From Steroidobacter gossypii (GTDB lineage: Bacteria > Pseudomonadota > Gammaproteobacteria > Steroidobacterales > Steroidobacteraceae): a stretch of 64,000 nt of DNA. The notes beneath the pieces were generated by a model that saw only the letters and a list, made by a program, of their open reading frames with translations, was not told where the DNA came from and searched no databases. The stretch spans positions 124,001 through 188,000 of the forward strand of contig NZ_JAEVLS010000001.1 in assembly GCF_016801985.1 (NCBI RefSeq). Direction: 5' to 3'. Shown piece by piece: positions 9,001 through 17,040 of the stretch. Position numbers and translations under genes: made by a program. Each line of letters starts with the position of its first letter. Within the stretch, counting starts at the first letter, position 1.

Positions 9001-9197
9001 CCACGGATCGCGCGCATCGCATCGGCCAGCACAAACCCGTGTTCGTGTACAAGCTGATCGCGCAAGGCACCGTCGAGGAACGCATCGTGCGTCTGCAAGA
9101 ACAGAAACATGCCCTCGCCAGCCAGCTCTATACCGAAAAGAACGCCGCGCCCATGCAACTGAACGCGGCCGACCTGGATATGTTGTTCGCTCCATGA
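6039..9197 (+). CDS. SNF2-family helicase with SWIM zinc finger
   Basis: A 1052-residue DNA-dependent ATPase. Near the N-terminus a SWIM-type zinc finger is seen (CSCGKESPCLH, about residues 70-80). The SNF2 ATPase core starts around residue 590: Walker A DDMGLGKT near 613-620, motif II MDEAQ (DEAQ rather than DEAH), and the helicase C lobe with LKAGGTGLNL and ATDRAHRIGQ near the end. Such proteins remodel protein-DNA complexes or RNA polymerase; bacterial SWIM-SNF2 proteins are poorly studied. GTG at 6039 is used because GGAGTGAG precedes it. The TGA overlaps the ATG of the next gene in an ATGA arrangement, so the two are translationally coupled. Confidence 0.9.
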   Translation: MSLSRLQVAFGDDLFLAAQQLARGGAVSDLRILQSGLVVTGQVAEGAAGQRHRVYIRHAAPKDSQIAEAECSCGKESPCLHVAAVAIAAATNAPSVATPQRPASALQRATSASTGPQLQQRLYYLLQSTSAGELQLSTWVGQAPPGSTRLSRGSSSPFVPRSNGGNDFPRYVDTQDRHILQALLAQRTDGPWILRDDTGVAALNDVIATGRARWQTLDSASLKTGKPRQTRLSWQQLENGDQYLQCEVLVGDQRDDAVVTFFDLDVATYVDPASKEVGGLTLPCSLEIFRRFWNGPPVTPEHAVEVNAEIESTCPALPKLRTLTPQPHKRRSLTAQLYLAEDPIATLYFVYNGLPVYSRSLRDDMTHVRIAKDTKLYEIPRDRNGERRIQERFNAAIAGHSQGRDFWLAFMLDGVQKLRDEGWDVVIDDAFPYRLADAGDWYVDADTGRDREWFDLKLGLVVDGVQINLLPALVDYLQGALGNGEAGVHRIGDRLFVQLPDGRYLPVPIERIRRIADTLVELFDHDALDKQQRLSLPASQASRLAQLTSEPDAPVLRSANPALLESVAELRNFSAIEPLQPPARFNATLRTYQQEGLGWLQFLRRCHLGGILADDMGLGKTVQTLAHLALEKEQGRLTKPSLIVAPVSVIGNWQREIQQFAPHLKQLTLHGSRRKELFGSIRDVDIVITSYPLLQLDSEVLTAHEFYVVVMDEAQVIKNPRAKVSQAARALRADHRLCLTGTPMENHLGELWSLIDFLQPGLLGEERDFQRQYRNAIEKNDDRDRAQSLSRRIAPFILRRTKDAVAPELPEKTQIIETIALDEKQRDFYDGVRLASHRRVRETIEERGLARSQITVLDALLKLRQACCDPRLVASGEENGEGIPSAKMDWLSNALPEMIEEGRRILLFSQFTSMLSLIEDHVQQLGIDYLLLTGETRDRTPLIERFQSGAVPLFLISLKAGGTGLNLTAADTVIHYDPWWNPAVEAQATDRAHRIGQHKPVFVYKLIAQGTVEERIVRLQEQKHALASQLYTEKNAAPMQLNAADLDMLFAP

Positions 9198-10432
9198 TGA
9201 AGATTGATGCCGCGATACAAAAGCAGGTGGACGACCAGCTGCTGGAACAAGGCGCGTTCACGGTATTGGAACTGCTCCTGGCCACCGGCCGCCTCGCCTA
9301 TAGCGACTACGAAAGCTGGCGGCGCCAGGAGATCGAGTTTCTCGACGGCGTGCTCATGGGCAGCCCGGAGAAGATTCGCGCGCAGATCGAACAATCTGTC
9401 AATTACGCGCGCAGCATCGGGCTGGTCGAGCAGCCGCAGGAGTTCACTGCGTGGCATTCGGATGCGCCAGCGAGCAACAAGCCTTTGCGCATCAGCGCGC
9501 AAGCCGATCTGCATCGGCTCATCGCTGGGCGGTTCATTCCTGCTCAGCAGGCGCCGCAGATGGATTTGTTCTTCGACAACCCGGTCGCTGCGCTGACGAA
9601 TGGCATCGCGCGAGCACTGGCCGAAGCCAATGTCGCTGACGCTCAGCGGCAGGTCGACAGGCTGTATGAGATTGCACCCACGCACTCCGATCTGGCCGGT
9701 TACGACCGATTGATCGCGACGTTGTCACGATTGGATCAGCCTATCGAGGATCCGCGAGAGGCTCTGAAGTTCCTGCTCGACACCGCGCCCACGGCCAAGC
9801 GTTTGCTCGGCTCGCAGTACCGTGAGCTGCTGACGCCGCTATGGCGCCAACTCGCCGACGCATTGGCTGATCAGCCGTTCTCCGCCGACGAGCCGCAACT
9901 ACATCGCAGCTTCGCGCTCAGCCAGGCGCAGGACTGGGCAGGCGTCAGCGCCTGCGTTCTGGAAGATCGCCAATGGTGGCGGCAACCTGCCCTTTGCTTG
10001 CTGCTCGCGCAGAGCGGTGCGTTTCAACATCGTCGTGTTGAATCTCTCACCGGCTGGTTCGCGCTTTGCTGGCACGCACCCGCGACTGCAGCGGAAGCAT
10101 TGAGCAAACCTCAACAACCCGATGCCGGCGTCGGCAAGGCGTGGCAGGAGTTTCTGGCGGCAGAAGACGACCTGGCAGACGATTCGGACGACCGCGGACT
10201 GGCACCGCAGGATTTTCCTGCCTGGATGCTGCTGCACGAACCCGGGCTCGCCCGCCAGATGAGCATCGATCTCGCGCGCACAGAAACACCGGGCGAAGAA
10301 CATTATCGTTGCGTGCACCGCTGGCTCGAAGCGCGCCGCACGCAGAAGAAGGAAGACGAACTGGCCCAACGGAAGATATTGCAAGCGGGCCATCCGCTGT
10401 TGTTTCGTTACCTCAAAAGCGTCGTCGGCTAA
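9194..10432 (+). CDS. Unknown protein coupled to the SNF2 helicase
   Basis: A 412-residue soluble protein that I do not recognise. It starts by ATGA overlap with the helicase stop, so the products are probably made together. The sequence looks mainly alpha-helical. A first region (about 1-90, VLELLLATGRLAYSDYESWRR) resembles a small winged or helical domain, and the C-terminal two thirds contains repeated helix pairs with many Trp and Leu residues, suggestive of a TPR-like scaffold. No catalytic motif, signal peptide or membrane helix is visible. Function as a partner or loader of the helicase is inference from the coupling only. Confidence 0.75.
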   Translation: MMKIDAAIQKQVDDQLLEQGAFTVLELLLATGRLAYSDYESWRRQEIEFLDGVLMGSPEKIRAQIEQSVNYARSIGLVEQPQEFTAWHSDAPASNKPLRISAQADLHRLIAGRFIPAQQAPQMDLFFDNPVAALTNGIARALAEANVADAQRQVDRLYEIAPTHSDLAGYDRLIATLSRLDQPIEDPREALKFLLDTAPTAKRLLGSQYRELLTPLWRQLADALADQPFSADEPQLHRSFALSQAQDWAGVSACVLEDRQWWRQPALCLLLAQSGAFQHRRVESLTGWFALCWHAPATAAEALSKPQQPDAGVGKAWQEFLAAEDDLADDSDDRGLAPQDFPAWMLLHEPGLARQMSIDLARTETPGEEHYRCVHRWLEARRTQKKEDELAQRKILQAGHPLLFRYLKSVVG

Positions 10433-10447
10433 CCTCGCCCGCCGCCG

Positions 10448-12265
10448 TCATTCACACGAGGCGCGGCACTCCCGCAACTCGTCCAGGCACATCTGATCGG
10501 ACTCGCGTGCGTTGTCGTCGCAGTCCTGCCGGCGCGAGGCAACCGAGCCGCCGAGCACCTCGACGCAGGTTTTATATCGGGTGGTCATGCGCGCCAGACA
10601 TGCGTCGCGATTCAGTGAGTAATCACAACGCGATTGCCCGAAGAATGCGCAGCTCGTCGCGGCCGGATTCGTTGTGGTGATTCGCGCGGAGTTGCCGCCG
10701 AACGCCACCGCTCTCATGCATTCCTGTTTGCCGCGGCGACTCAGGCTGCGGCACTCGCCGTCGTCTCGCTCGCACTGCGCGATACATTGCTGGCGGCGGG
10801 CGTCGATGCCGCCACCGGCAGAAGATGACGGCGCCGATTCGATTGTCGTCGCTCGCGCTACTCGTTGGATCGGTGGCGACGGCGTCTCGCTGACGACATC
10901 GGCTGCGGATTGCTCCACCGCGTGCGTCGGTCGCTCGGGCTCTTGTTCAGGCAGCGCGGCGGCCAGGGCAGATGTTTCTCCCGGCGGAGGCGGCTCTACG
11001 GGCGCGGAGCCGTCCGGCCCACCACCGCGATTTGATGCCTCTGTTCCGCCAGCCGCTGCAGCAGCTGACGCGGCCGCTGGTTCGGCCTTCGGAGCTTGGG
11101 CAACTGCAGTCGGCTGGGGCGCGCGCCCTTGATTGTTCAGAATAACAAACGCGCCCGCAGCCGCCGCCGCGAGGCCTGCGCCGATCAACACCAGGCTTCC
11201 GTACCGAAACTTCTTCGGTGGCGGCGCTTCGATCTCCGCCAGCATGTCGTTGAGCGACTGGAAACGATCCTCGGGCAGCACCGCCATCGCACGCATCAGT
11301 GCGTTCGCATAACGCTTCGGCAGATCGCGCCGGATCGTGTCGATCGGCCGCACAGCCCCCATCGGCAACGTACCCGCGAACAGTTCATAGAGCACCACGC
11401 CCATCGCGTACTGATCGGCGCGCCAATCAATTTCCTTCGAACCGATGCGCTGCTCTGGGGACATGTAGTAGGCCGTGCCCAGCACCATGCCCGTCTGCGT
11501 GAGCTGCGAATCGCTGAAGGCGCGCGCGATACCGAAGTCCATCAGCTTGAGCGTGCCGTCCTCGGCCAGCCAGATATTTTCTGGCTTGATGTCGCGATGA
11601 ACGATGTATCGATGTGCGTAACGAAGCGCTTCGGTGAGCTGGCGCGCGATGTCGGTGACTTCGGCGATGCTGAACTCGCGATTGCTCTGCCGATACTGAT
11701 CCATGCGTTGTCGCAGCGTGTGACCGTGCAGACGTTCCATGGACAAGTAATACAACCCGCCGCTCACGCCCACGTCGTGCACGCGCACGATGTTCGGATG
11801 TGACAAGCTGCAGGAGCCTCGGGCTTCGGCGAGGAAACGATCCTTGGCCGCGCCGCTGAACTGCAGATCCTGCCGCAGCACCTTCATGGCGATGTCTTGA
11901 TTCTTCAGCCGGTCATGCGCGGCATACACGTTGCCCATGCCGCCCTGACCGAGCAGTTCGCCGATCTCGAAACGATCCGCGATGACCACGCCCGGCTCCA
12001 TGCGGACAAACGTATCGCCCGCCGGCATCGACGCCAGCGCCGTGCCGGATCGGAGCTGTGTGTAGCGACCCGAACCCGTGATCAACTCGTAAGCTTCGCT
12101 CAACTCGGCGAGCTTGGCGCTTTGCTCGTTGCGTTCCGCATCCGTCTGCGCTGACGCGAGCTGGTCCTGCACGACCACCAGCCGCTCGCCGTACACGCGC
12201 GCTACCGTAGCGTGGTCCTCGTCGCCGTTCAGGCCGAGGCTTGCAAGCGCCCCTTCTTTGTTCAT
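10448..12265 (-). CDS. Membrane Ser/Thr protein kinase with Cys-rich outer domain
   Basis: A 605-residue Hanks-type kinase. The N-terminal 65 residues are a helical region reminiscent of a J-like fold but without HPD. The kinase domain follows at about 95-350: glycine loop LGQGGMGNVY, ATP lysine in AMKVLR, catalytic HRDIKPEN, DFG in LMDFGIA, and MSPEQ. A single membrane helix (about 357-376) leads to a low-complexity Ala/Pro linker and an external C-terminal region of about 120 residues with 12 cysteines, probably disulfide-bonded. This predicts an envelope signal sensed outside and phosphorylation inside. It is convergent with the helicase pair, 15 bp apart, and divergent from a secreted protein gene. 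Confidence 0.9.
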   Translation of the reverse strand: MNKEGALASLGLNGDEDHATVARVYGERLVVVQDQLASAQTDAERNEQSAKLAELSEAYELITGSGRYTQLRSGTALASMPAGDTFVRMEPGVVIADRFEIGELLGQGGMGNVYAAHDRLKNQDIAMKVLRQDLQFSGAAKDRFLAEARGSCSLSHPNIVRVHDVGVSGGLYYLSMERLHGHTLRQRMDQYRQSNREFSIAEVTDIARQLTEALRYAHRYIVHRDIKPENIWLAEDGTLKLMDFGIARAFSDSQLTQTGMVLGTAYYMSPEQRIGSKEIDWRADQYAMGVVLYELFAGTLPMGAVRPIDTIRRDLPKRYANALMRAMAVLPEDRFQSLNDMLAEIEAPPPKKFRYGSLVLIGAGLAAAAAGAFVILNNQGRAPQPTAVAQAPKAEPAAASAAAAAGGTEASNRGGGPDGSAPVEPPPPGETSALAAALPEQEPERPTHAVEQSAADVVSETPSPPIQRVARATTIESAPSSSAGGGIDARRQQCIAQCERDDGECRSLSRRGKQECMRAVAFGGNSARITTTNPAATSCAFFGQSRCDYSLNRDACLARMTTRYKTCVEVLGGSVASRRQDCDDNARESDQMCLDELRECRASCE

Positions 12266-12393
12266 GGCCGGATTGTAAGCCCGGCGCTCGGCTTTTGGGG
12301 CCGACTTAAGGGAGGGTCGCGGCCGCGCCGTTCATTCCCGCGAGCAGGGATGTTGGCCGATGCGGTACATTCGTGGTTTCTGCCCCTTGTTCG

Positions 12394-12942
12394 ATGAGCT
12401 TTACCGTGCGTTCTAGATCCCTACTGCTCCCGTTGGTCGTCTCCACCCTGCTCGCCGGCCCGGCCACTGCAGCCGAACTTCGCCTGCTCGAATTCGGCGC
12501 GCCCTGCGACCAGATCGTCAAACAGGAGTCCGCCAGCGGCGCGGAGGCCTACGAAGGCAAACTGCCCTCCGGCTATCAATTCGCGTTCCGCATCCGGGAA
12601 CTGGATCGTGAAGCGCTGGCCGTTTATGCCTGCGACGGCGGCAAGCTGTACCGCACCGGCTATATCTTCGACGCCAGGGACGAGGCCGATGCGGCGGCCC
12701 TGTACGCCACCATCAAAAAACGCGTCAGCCGCGAGCGCGGTAAACCCTCCTACGATTTCGCCTCCGCCGCCCATCGCAAAAAAATGACCGACGCCGGCGC
12801 CACGCTGTCGCCCGTCGACACCATGGTCGCCTTCTGGGACGGCAAATCCTCCGAAGCCCACGCCTCGGTCTCCGAACCCTCCAAGGACCGCGGCTGGCGC
12901 GTCACCCTCAGCTACACGGCGAACACCCACGTCAAAGAGTGA
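12394..12942 (+). CDS. Secreted protein of unknown function
   Basis: A 182-residue exported protein. The signal peptide is clear (SLLLPLVVSTLLAGPATAA, cleavage likely before ELRLLEFG). The mature part has two cysteines (in GAPCDQI and VYACDGG) that could form a disulfide, and a mixed alpha/beta pattern. I do not recognise a family. The ATG at 12394 is preferred over an in-frame GTG 21 bases earlier because it places the positively charged signal-peptide start (MSFTVRSRS) correctly. It is divergent from the kinase gene, with a shared 128-bp intergenic region, and is followed by tRNA-Arg. Confidence 0.7.
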   Translation: MSFTVRSRSLLLPLVVSTLLAGPATAAELRLLEFGAPCDQIVKQESASGAEAYEGKLPSGYQFAFRIRELDREALAVYACDGGKLYRTGYIFDARDEADAAALYATIKKRVSRERGKPSYDFASAAHRKKMTDAGATLSPVDTMVAFWDGKSSEAHASVSEPSKDRGWRVTLSYTANTHVKE

Positions 12943-12945
12943 TTG

Positions 12946-12974
12946 GTGACGGCGCGGGAGCCTGCAGGTAGAAT
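12946..12974 (+). promoter_or_regulatory. Probable promoter of tRNA-Arg(TCG)
   Basis: TAGAAT (12969-12974) as -10 and GTGACG (12946-12951) as -35 are 17 bp apart, and the -10 is followed by a GC-rich CCCCG discriminator as expected for a stringently controlled stable-RNA promoter. The tRNA body starts 16 bases downstream. Confidence 0.5.
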
Positions 12975-12989
12975 CCCCGTTCCTCCCGC

Positions 12990-13066
12990 GCGGCCGTAGC
13001 TCAGTTGGATAGAGTACCTGGCTTCGAACCAGGTGGTCGGGGGTTCGAATCCCTCCGGCCGCGCCA
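12990..13066 (+). tRNA. tRNA-Arg (anticodon TCG)
   Basis: A complete 77-nt cloverleaf. The acceptor arms GCGGCCG and CGGCCGC are fully complementary, the anticodon stem CCTGG/CCAGG encloses the loop CTTCGAA with anticodon TCG at 13024-13026, and the T-arm loop is TTCGAAT. Discriminator G and an encoded CCA end follow. It reads CGA codons. The downstream PhnA-type gene begins 23 bases later. Confidence 0.95.
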
Positions 13067-13088
13067 TTCCCACATTCCTGCGCATACA

Positions 13089-13436
13089 ATGTCCGACCTC
13101 CCCGCCTGTCCGAGCTGCGGCTCGAACCTCACCTATGAAGATTCGGGGCTGTACATCTGCCCGGAATGTGCGCACGAGTGGTCCAGCACACCCACTGCGG
13201 CGCCGGAAGCGGAGGAAGGCAAGCGTGTGGTGCGCGATGCCGTCGGCAACGAACTGCGCGACGGCGACGCCGTCACGGTCATCAAGGACCTGAAAGTGAA
13301 AGGCTCGTCGCTGGTCGTAAAGATGGGCACCAAGGTGAAAAACATCCGGCTCGTCGAGGGCGATCACGACATCGACTGCAAGATCGACGGCATCGGCGCG
13401 ATGCAGTTGAAATCGGAGTTTGTGAGAAAGGCGTAG
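13089..13436 (+). CDS. yjdM: PhnA/YjdM-family zinc-ribbon protein
   Basis: A 115-residue protein. The N-terminal zinc ribbon has two C-x-x-C pairs (CPSCGS at 7-10 and CPECAHEW near 24-27), and the C-terminal part is the conserved YjdM domain, with the stretch [20 protein letters not shown] and then KVKGSS and [12 protein letters not shown]. The family was once named phosphonoacetate hydrolase PhnA, but the E. coli protein has no shown role in phosphonate use, so function remains open. It lies directly behind the tRNA gene, probably with its own promoter in or after the tRNA transcript. Confidence 0.9.
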   Translation: MSDLPACPSCGSNLTYEDSGLYICPECAHEWSSTPTAAPEAEEGKRVVRDAVGNELRDGDAVTVIKDLKVKGSSLVVKMGTKVKNIRLVEGDHDIDCKIDGIGAMQLKSEFVRKA

Positions 13437-13529
13437 CGAGGGGACGCTCGCGGGCGGAACTTGGAGTGCTCGCGGCGCAGCCCATTCGCGGGTAGCAGCA
13501 ACTAGCTGTGCTTTGCCGAGTGTCGGGGG

Positions 13530-13868
13530 ATGGCTTTGGAAATCGTCAAAGCGCTGGGTTTGTTCGTTGTCACGGCGCTCGCTGAGATCATCGGCTGCTA
13601 CTTGCCCTATCTCTGGCTGAAGAAGAATGCCAGCGTGTGGCTACTTATTCCCGCCGCCGTGAGCCTCGCACTTTTTGTTTGGCTGCTCTCGTTACATCCA
13701 ACTGCTTCGGGACGGGTTTATGCCGCTTACGGCGGCGTCTACGTCGCAACCGCGTTGCTTTGGTTGTGGAAAGTGGACCGCGTACCCCTCGGGACCACTG
13801 ACGTCATCGGCGCGAGCGTCGCTCTCTGCGGGATGGCGATCATCGTGTGGGGCGGTTGGCGGGGGTAA
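13530..13868 (+). CDS. ynfA: YnfA-family small membrane protein (UPF0060)
   Basis: A 112-residue inner-membrane protein with four predicted helices: residues 8-24, 30-52, 62-79 and 91-108. Signature stretches include [15 protein letters not shown] near the N-terminus and [20 protein letters not shown] in the third helix; the total length equals that of E. coli YnfA (108 residues). The family belongs to the drug/metabolite transporter superfamily near the small multidrug resistance proteins. GGGG precedes the ATG by four bases. Neighbours suggest no pathway. Confidence 0.9.
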   Translation: MALEIVKALGLFVVTALAEIIGCYLPYLWLKKNASVWLLIPAAVSLALFVWLLSLHPTASGRVYAAYGGVYVATALLWLWKVDRVPLGTTDVIGASVALCGMAIIVWGGWRG

Positions 13869-13967
13869 TCCATCCGCAGATGGCTCGCCGCAGCACATTC
13901 TCGCGCGAGGCATCCGGATGTGCTTTACTCCAACCAGGAACGAAGCTATCTGTGGCGGTGAATAACA

Positions 13968-14618
13968 ATGAGACCGAGCCACCTCTTTGCAATACTAGCG
14001 CTGCTCGTGACCGCGACTGTCAGCACCGCGGAAACAAACGCGCCGAAGCTGGTCAGGCTGCACGTGGAAGCTCCGGAATATCCGGCCAATGCGCGCCGCT
14101 TCAATCTATCCGGGACCGTGATCGCGAAGATGCGAGTCGAGATGGACGGCCATGTCTCGAAGACGGAGATCATTCAGTCGCCTGCGGACATTCTGTCTGA
14201 CGCCGTTGTGCAAACGACCGCGAAGTGGAGATACCAGCCGATCGCGGAGCCCACCGAGGCGGTGGTTCAGATTCCATTCCAATTGAGCGAAACGGACGAG
14301 GGCTACGCATTCAGCACCGCTTCGCGAAGCCTGGCCGCGCCCGTGCCCTCGTCTGCTGCCGAGCTCGGCGTAAACTTGACGGAAGGTTGGAGTCACATTC
14401 GCCTGCTGATCGACGGCTCGGGCGCCATTCAAGGAACCTTACTCCTGAAATCATCCGGGGACGATTTCGACGCCAGCTGCAAGGCCATCCTCTCGGCTTT
14501 GAAGTTCACTCCTGCTCCGCCAGGCCTCCATGGCTACAAAACCACAACGGTGAACCTGTTCTTTATCCGCGTGCTTGAAGATGGTGAGATTCGCGTCACC
14601 CAATTGCCGGGGACATGA
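13968..14618 (+). CDS. Periplasmic TonB-C-terminal-domain protein
   Basis: A 216-residue protein with a cleavable signal peptide (LFAILALLVTATVSTAETN) and one TonB C-terminal-like domain at about 27-106, recognisable by PEYPANARRFNLSGTV then VRVEMDGHVSKTEIIQSP and a KWRYQP strand. A second, degenerate half with CKAILSALKFTPAPPG follows. Unlike real TonB it has no N-terminal membrane anchor and no proline-rich spacer, so energy transduction from ExbBD is unlikely; a periplasmic binding or assembly role is possible. No exbB/exbD is nearby. Confidence 0.7.
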   Translation: MRPSHLFAILALLVTATVSTAETNAPKLVRLHVEAPEYPANARRFNLSGTVIAKMRVEMDGHVSKTEIIQSPADILSDAVVQTTAKWRYQPIAEPTEAVVQIPFQLSETDEGYAFSTASRSLAAPVPSSAAELGVNLTEGWSHIRLLIDGSGAIQGTLLLKSSGDDFDASCKAILSALKFTPAPPGLHGYKTTTVNLFFIRVLEDGEIRVTQLPGT

Positions 14619-14672
14619 TCCCCATCGGCTGATTCCGAGTGATTCGTTGAATCGCAGCGGGTGCCCCGATAC

Positions 14673-14713
14673 TTGATCTGGATCAACGCGCGCCCATATC
14701 CGAAATCTATGCT
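14673..14713 (+). promoter_or_regulatory. FNR/Anr box and -10 of the truncated hemoglobin promoter
   Basis: TTGATCTGGATCAA (14673-14686) is a perfect match to the FNR/Anr consensus TTGAT-N4-ATCAA. TATGCT (14708-14713) has the right spacing for a -10 hexamer, placing a start near 14720 and the box centre at about -41, the classical activating (class II) position. The hemoglobin ATG follows at 14782. This predicts induction under low oxygen. Confidence 0.75.
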
Positions 14714-14781
14714 CCGATCATGCTGGAGACCGGCGCTCCAGGGGCCGCTGTCCTCACTTGTTACTGACACCTTTCAGACAC

Positions 14782-15261
14782 ATGCCCGACACTACCTCCA
14801 CTGATGAAGAACGTCGCGCCTCGATCGTCCAGCAGATGCGCGAGCAGACTGGCATCGACGAAGGAATGATCGAGCAGCTGGTTCGGGGCTTCTATGCGCG
14901 CATCCGCGAGGATGACCTGCTCGGGCCCATCTTCAACGCACGCATTCGCGACTGGGAACCACACCTGCAACGCATGTTCGCCTTCTGGTCCTCCGTCGTC
15001 TTATCGAGCAGCGTCTATCACGGCCAACCGATGCGCATGCATCTGCCATTGCCCGTGGACGCCCGGCACTTCGATCGGTGGCTGGATCTCTTCGAGCAGA
15101 CCGCACGAGATCTGTTCAACGATCGGATCGCCGAACACTTCCTGGAGCGCGCGCGTCGTATCGCGACGAGTTTCGAGCTCGGCATCGCCAGCAGCCACGG
15201 CGTGCTGCTCGGAAAGGACGAGAGGTTCATCCGCCCGCAGCAGCCCAATAGGAACGATTAG
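14782..15261 (+). CDS. Group III truncated hemoglobin
   Basis: A 159-residue globin of the truncated (2/2) type. The helical pattern and residues fit group III: the segment QLVRGFYARIREDDLLGPIF at the front, FWSSVVLSSSVYHGQPMRMH with the distal region, and the proximal histidine in HLPLPVDARHFDRWL. Such proteins bind oxygen or NO and are common in bacteria that meet low oxygen or nitrosative stress. The start at 14782 (MPDTTS) is preferred over an upstream in-frame ATG. The perfect FNR/Anr box upstream supports control by oxygen. Its stop overlaps by 4 bp the stop region of the convergent hydrolase gene. Confidence 0.85.
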   Translation: MPDTTSTDEERRASIVQQMREQTGIDEGMIEQLVRGFYARIREDDLLGPIFNARIRDWEPHLQRMFAFWSSVVLSSSVYHGQPMRMHLPLPVDARHFDRWLDLFEQTARDLFNDRIAEHFLERARRIATSFELGIASSHGVLLGKDERFIRPQQPNRND

Positions 15262-16505
15262 AACGACTCTGCACCTCCGCCCGCTTCTCGCAAGAAATTC
15301 AAGAGGATGCGATTCACCTCGCCGGGCTGTTCTTCCGGAACCGAGTGGCCTGCCTGCTTCACCAGGTGCACTCCGAGCAGGCGGGTGCATGCCTGGTGCA
15401 TGGTTTCAAACGCGCCTGGCGTTTGGTAGACCGCCCATTCCCGGTCGCCACCGATGTAACAAGCAGGAACATCGATAGTGCGCCCCGCGAAGACCCTGAG
15501 CTCGGCGCCCAAGCTGGGATGTTCGGCCACCCGGTAGTAATTGAGACCTCCCTGAAAACCGGTTCGCTCGAACTCGGCGCTATACACGTCCATGTCATCT
15601 TCCGTCAGCCACTGGCAGCGGGCGATCTGTTCCGCCGAAGGCATCTGTGCCGCCATCGTCTGCGCGATTCCCTGCTCGAGGTTCATGATGTAGTACGTCG
15701 GCAACTGCGCCAATTCCGCGGCTGCCCACGATTTCAGAGCAAAGGGTTTGTTGCCATTCCAATCGGCGCTCTTGAAGTGATACATCGCTCGCAACAGATC
15801 ACGTACGCCTTGCCGGGCATGCCACATGTCCTCATTCGCGCCCCGAGTGGCGCTGTAGGCTGAATAGTGTTTTCGCGGATGTGGTAGTGCCGCGAGCTCA
15901 CGATGAATATCGTTCCGGGGAGCCTTGGGAGCGTTCGCGGTGCCAAGCGCCACGATCGGCACGCGAAAGAAGGGCGTACTCATGGACACGACCGATTGGA
16001 AGACGTCAGGGCGCACACGCGCACACCATTGCGCCGTTGGCGCTCCCCAGTCGTGCCCAATCACAGCCGCGACCTTCTCATACCCCAGCGCACCAGCGAG
16101 TCCGAGCACGTCGCTCACTCGGTTGAGCATGGAATACGGTAGAAGATCATCACTATACGTGACGGGTGTCGTTACACTTTGGCCGTAGCCGCGCAGATCG
16201 GGCGCTACGACATGAAGGCCAGCTCGCGCGAGCGGCAGTAACTGATTTCTCCAGGTGTACGCCAGCTCAGGAAACCCGTGCAGGAGCATGACGCACGGCT
16301 TCCCGGGAACTCCTGATTCGAGAATGTGCAGGGCGATGCCATTGACCTCGACGTGGCGCGAGCGCACCCCAATAGGTAACGTGCGCCGACCGTAAAGAAC
16401 GTCCGGGTTTTCAGCCGGCCGCCCGAACGCGGTCCTATAAGCCAGTAACGCGCCCGCGCCTTGCAATACGTGACGACGACTGAATGATCTTTGTCCTGCG
16501 CTCAT
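15258..16505 (-). CDS. Tat-exported alpha/beta hydrolase, epoxide-hydrolase-like
   Basis: A 415-residue protein with a twin-arginine signal (SRRHVLQGAGALLAYRTAFG, residues 9-28), so it is exported folded. The alpha/beta hydrolase fold shows the oxyanion HGFPE, the nucleophile aspartate in GHDWGAP, a cap-domain tyrosine region (NYYRVAEHP), the acid in GGDREW and the catalytic histidine in AGHSVPEEQPGEVN. Asp nucleophile, HGFPE and cap tyrosine are typical of epoxide hydrolases and rule out a plain serine esterase. The natural substrate is unknown. It is convergent with the hemoglobin gene. Confidence 0.85.
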   Translation of the reverse strand: MSAGQRSFSRRHVLQGAGALLAYRTAFGRPAENPDVLYGRRTLPIGVRSRHVEVNGIALHILESGVPGKPCVMLLHGFPELAYTWRNQLLPLARAGLHVVAPDLRGYGQSVTTPVTYSDDLLPYSMLNRVSDVLGLAGALGYEKVAAVIGHDWGAPTAQWCARVRPDVFQSVVSMSTPFFRVPIVALGTANAPKAPRNDIHRELAALPHPRKHYSAYSATRGANEDMWHARQGVRDLLRAMYHFKSADWNGNKPFALKSWAAAELAQLPTYYIMNLEQGIAQTMAAQMPSAEQIARCQWLTEDDMDVYSAEFERTGFQGGLNYYRVAEHPSLGAELRVFAGRTIDVPACYIGGDREWAVYQTPGAFETMHQACTRLLGVHLVKQAGHSVPEEQPGEVNRILLNFLREAGGGAESF

Positions 16506-16639
16506 AGCCTTCCCGCGAACCGCGTCGAATCCGCGAGCTCGGCGATTGCCAAGGTCAGTGGCCCGAAGCGCTATCGTTTATTGGCGCAACTGTAAGGCTT
16601 GCAGCTGACATTCACCACATCGCTGGCGGCTATGTTCGC

Positions 16640-16984
16640 TCAACGATCCTCATTGGATGAGGTTTTCACCGTGTCGAAGGGATTGTCGGGCGGAGTATTG
16701 CGAGCGGGGCCGGCCTCGATTTCTCGCTCGGCCTGCAGCCAATCGTCCAGTTCATGGCCCGCGCGAAAGTCGCGCTGCGCGGCGAGCTCGTAGGCGCGTT
16801 TCGCGATTCGATCGTGCTGTTCCGGTGACATGCGGGCGTTGTCTGGCGTGAGGCCAGGGCCGGAGGCTGAGGCATCCGACTTGCTCTCGGGTGCATCCCG
16901 AAGCTGCGGATCTTCGTACAAACCTTCGCCACCGAAGTGCGTCGGATTTTTCGGACGTTCGGGCGGGACGGGAGTCGGCTTCAT
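16640..16984 (-). CDS. DUF2934-containing small protein
   Basis: A 114-residue protein. The C-terminal half carries the short DUF2934 helix motif (HDRIAKRAYELAAQRDF then HELDDWLQAEREI). The N-terminal half is proline-rich and probably disordered (MKPTPVPPERPKNPTHFGGE). The start at 16984 is chosen because the sequence upstream of it is basic, cysteine-rich and unlike the gene body. DUF2934 has no established role; such genes often occur near stress or DNA-maintenance genes. It lies 56 bp from the exonuclease start region, on the same strand. Confidence 0.7.
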   Translation of the reverse strand: MKPTPVPPERPKNPTHFGGEGLYEDPQLRDAPESKSDASASGPGLTPDNARMSPEQHDRIAKRAYELAAQRDFRAGHELDDWLQAEREIEAGPARNTPPDNPFDTVKTSSNEDR

Positions 16985-17040
16985 GACAAGGATCTCGCAA
17001 GCACAATGACGTATGAGTAATGCTGCTCGCGAGCAATAGT

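Noticed and set aside
7119-9158. Long reverse-strand frame (679 codons) opposite the SNF2 helicase
   Set aside because: It is a GC-driven shadow; the forward strand has the complete helicase motif set.
12912-13089. Reverse-strand open frame with a peptide of the [23 protein letters not shown] type
   Set aside because: It is the antisense of tRNA-Arg(TCG); such peptides are a known mis-annotation of tRNA complements.
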